Shown: positions 62,629 to 64,000 of the stretch, piece after piece | How positions within the stretch are numbered: the stretch's first letter is position 1 | Layout: each line of letters begins with the position of its first letter | Assembly (NCBI GenBank): GCA_002050365.1 | Contig: MWYZ01000082.1 | Coordinates: 1 to 64,000 of the forward strand | Reading direction: 5' to 3' | From: Acidobacteria bacterium 28-1 | GTDB taxonomy: Bacteria > Acidobacteriota > Blastocatellia > Pyrinomonadales > Pyrinomonadaceae | DNA length: 64,000 nt | The notes under the pieces: generated by a model | What the model saw: the letters and a program-made list of their open reading frames with translations, nothing else | The model's database searches: none | What the model was told of the DNA's origin: nothing | Program-made: the position numbers and the translations under genes

Positions 62629-63290
62629 CGATTCAACCACGCTCGCATATCTTTCCGCATCTCATCGGTGATTTCGTGTTTTGCTGCATAACATTTCGAT
62701 TGAAAATTCGGCAAAATATCCTTTAATTTTTTCTCAAAATTTTGAAATTTTTCGAGCGGATAAAACTCGTCCGTGTCGCCGTAAAGATATAAAACCTCGG
62801 CGTTTAATTTTCGATAAACCGTATTTGCGTCTAAATCGGAGGGAATGCCGCCGCACACTCCAATCACTCCGCTCACCTGTTCGGGGTTAGTCAAAGCAAA
62901 CCGAAAATTGAGCGCACAGGCTTGTGAGAAACCGAAAAGATAAATTTGTTTTTCATCAATTAACTTGTCTTTTACAAATTTTTCTATCAAATCAAGTGCA
63001 AAATTGTGATGCACTAAAATTGATTCGTCGGATTTATAATCGGTCAGCCAACCGAAGCCGACTTTGTACCCGTCGTCCGTTTGCCGGTAATGCTGAAACG
63101 GTGCTTGAATCGAAGCGATGACGATACTTTCGGGCGCAATTAGACGCGCTTCACGCATCATATAACGCTTGTGTGCACCATAGCCGTGAACCGCAAGCAG
63201 AAGCGGCGCGGGTTTTTCCAAGTTTTCGGGAACGAAAAGGTCGTAATAAAGTTTGATTTCGGCGGTTAAATTTAAATCTGTTTCCAGCAT
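62625..63290 (-). CDS. Alpha/beta hydrolase, phospholipase/carboxylesterase type
   Basis: 221 residues. Nucleophile elbow GFSQA, oxyanion-side motif AVHGYGAHK, and LYGDTDEFYPLEK with the aspartate; a histidine in AAKHEITDEM completes the triad. Cytoplasmic, no signal peptide. Converges with and overlaps the TamA-like gene by 4 bp. Substrate unknown. Confidence 0.82.
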   Translation of the reverse strand: MLETDLNLTAEIKLYYDLFVPENLEKPAPLLLAVHGYGAHKRYMMREARLIAPESIVIASIQAPFQHYRQTDDGYKVGFGWLTDYKSDESILVHHNFALDLIEKFVKDKLIDEKQIYLFGFSQACALNFRFALTNPEQVSGVIGVCGGIPSDLDANTVYRKLNAEVLYLYGDTDEFYPLEKFQNFEKKLKDILPNFQSKCYAAKHEITDEMRKDMRAWLNR

Positions 63291-63376
63291 AATTTATCCT
63301 ACCATAACAAAACTTGTGAAATAATTTAACTTCGTGTGTTCTTCGGGTTGCTTCGTAGTTAAATAGTTTTATTTTT

Positions 63377-64000
63377 ATGCAAAATTTTCTTGAAAAATTA
63401 GACGATTTAGCCGACATCAAAAATGAAAACGCTTTGGCGCGAATGCTTGAGCGCGTGGCTTTCATCTTTATGATTTTGATGTTCGTGTCCGCGCCGCATT
63501 CAATCGCCGCAACGCAAATCGCTTGGCTGACGGGAATGTTCGCGTGGTTTATTCGGCTGTTTCTCAAGCCGCGTCCGCGACTCGTCCGCACATTACTCGA
63601 TGTTCCTTTATGGATATTTTTTGGCTGGTCGGTCCTTTCCTCCGTTTTTTCATACGACCCGCTAACATCGCTCGACAAACTCCGCAACGTCGCGCTTTTT
63701 TTAATTTTTTACTACATCGTCAATGTCGTTCGCACTAAACGCGCCGTTGTTTTTCTCGCATTTGCGATGATTTTATCAACAATGGTAAGCGTTGTCTGGA
63801 CACCGATTGAGCGAATTTTCGGTCGCGGCGTGGAGATTATCGGCGTGAGCGCGGAAAGCCCGTTCACTAAAGCTCTTTTAATAAACGGCGACACGCTTCT
63901 CAAAGCTAATGGCAAGAAACTCAAAACTCCAGATGATTTACTTGCAGAAATTCAAGCTAATGAACTGACGAAAGTAGATTTTTATCGTCCTGATTTTTAT
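63377..64000 (+). CDS. O-antigen ligase (WaaL)-like protein with PDZ-like insert, partial
   Basis: The frame is open from ATG 63377 to the window end (208 codons), so the gene is cut. N-terminal helices (VAFIFMILMFVSAPHSIAA, IAWLTGMFAWFIRLFL), then PLWIFFGWSVLSSVFSYDP and LFLIFYYIVNVV, match the O-antigen-ligase membrane fold. From about residue 150 there is a PDZ-like sequence (VEIIGVSAESPF, LLINGDTLLKANGKKLKTPD). Probably acts in the inner membrane on lipid-linked polysaccharide; the remainder is outside this window. Confidence 0.65.
   Translation, partial: MQNFLEKLDDLADIKNENALARMLERVAFIFMILMFVSAPHSIAATQIAWLTGMFAWFIRLFLKPRPRLVRTLLDVPLWIFFGWSVLSSVFSYDPLTSLDKLRNVALFLIFYYIVNVVRTKRAVVFLAFAMILSTMVSVVWTPIERIFGRGVEIIGVSAESPFTKALLINGDTLLKANGKKLKTPDDLLAEIQANELTKVDFYRPDFY

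Overview
The window reads as a Gram-negative chromosome segment from a moderately AT-rich bacterium, most likely an Acidobacteriota member of the Blastocatellia type. That placement is an inference. It rests on two giant Oar-like TonB-dependent receptors with carboxypeptidase-regulatory-like N-termini, an ECF-like sigma factor with a long N-terminal extension, zinc-ribbon membrane proteins sharing an SVTE..TTRTL tail motif, and frequent TTG starts. I found no rRNA, tRNA, CRISPR array, transposase or prophage gene.

Layout. (1) 1-520: a 289-bp palindrome-rich repeat element, then the leader of the heme cluster. (2) 0.5-12.5 kb: nine tetrapyrrole genes on the + strand, hemA-C-D-E-N-H-G-B-L, which together cover glutamyl-tRNA to protoheme. 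They are interrupted by a CdiI-type immunity pseudogene, a DUF4160/DUF2442 pair flanked by a duplicated hemH 3' end, a small membrane protein and a conserved hypothetical. (3) 12.6-19.5 kb: a methyltransferase, zinc-ribbon proteins, thyA, a PPK2 polyphosphate kinase, a SurA-N-like periplasmic protein, a response-regulator remnant and three small membrane proteins with the shared tail motif. (4) 19.5-29.2 kb: aspS, a DUF58 protein with a membrane partner, SpoIIM, an ABC exporter, a sigma/anti-sigma pair and ribA. (5) 29.2-40.2 kb: a TPR protein, two Oar-like receptors and an M13 peptidase, all on the - strand. (6) 40.3-52.8 kb: PlsC, an HTH-like protein, topoisomerase IB, then the outer-membrane block bamA-ompH-fabZ-(small membrane protein)-lpxA, clpC and a LolC/E permease. 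(7) 52.9-64 kb: a RibBX-like protein, tamB, a TamA-like Omp85 protein, an alpha/beta hydrolase and the start of an O-antigen-ligase-like gene that runs off the window.

Themes. The genes fall into heme supply, envelope biogenesis (BamA, OmpH, LpxA, FabZ, TamA/B, Lol, PlsC, WaaL-like) and nutrient uptake (Oar receptors). Running through all of them is a repeat system: short tandem repeats of about 7 bp (sometimes 8), usually arranged as two complementary arms. They sit at gene ends where they can act as terminators, and have also entered reading frames (hemG, the Lol permease, the N-terminus of the TamA-like protein). Other notable points are a six-fold 36-residue repeat inside TamB, a RibA-like domain that has lost its zinc cysteines, a PDZ-like insert in the O-antigen-ligase-like protein, and a near-perfect 67-nt palindrome after the M13 peptidase.
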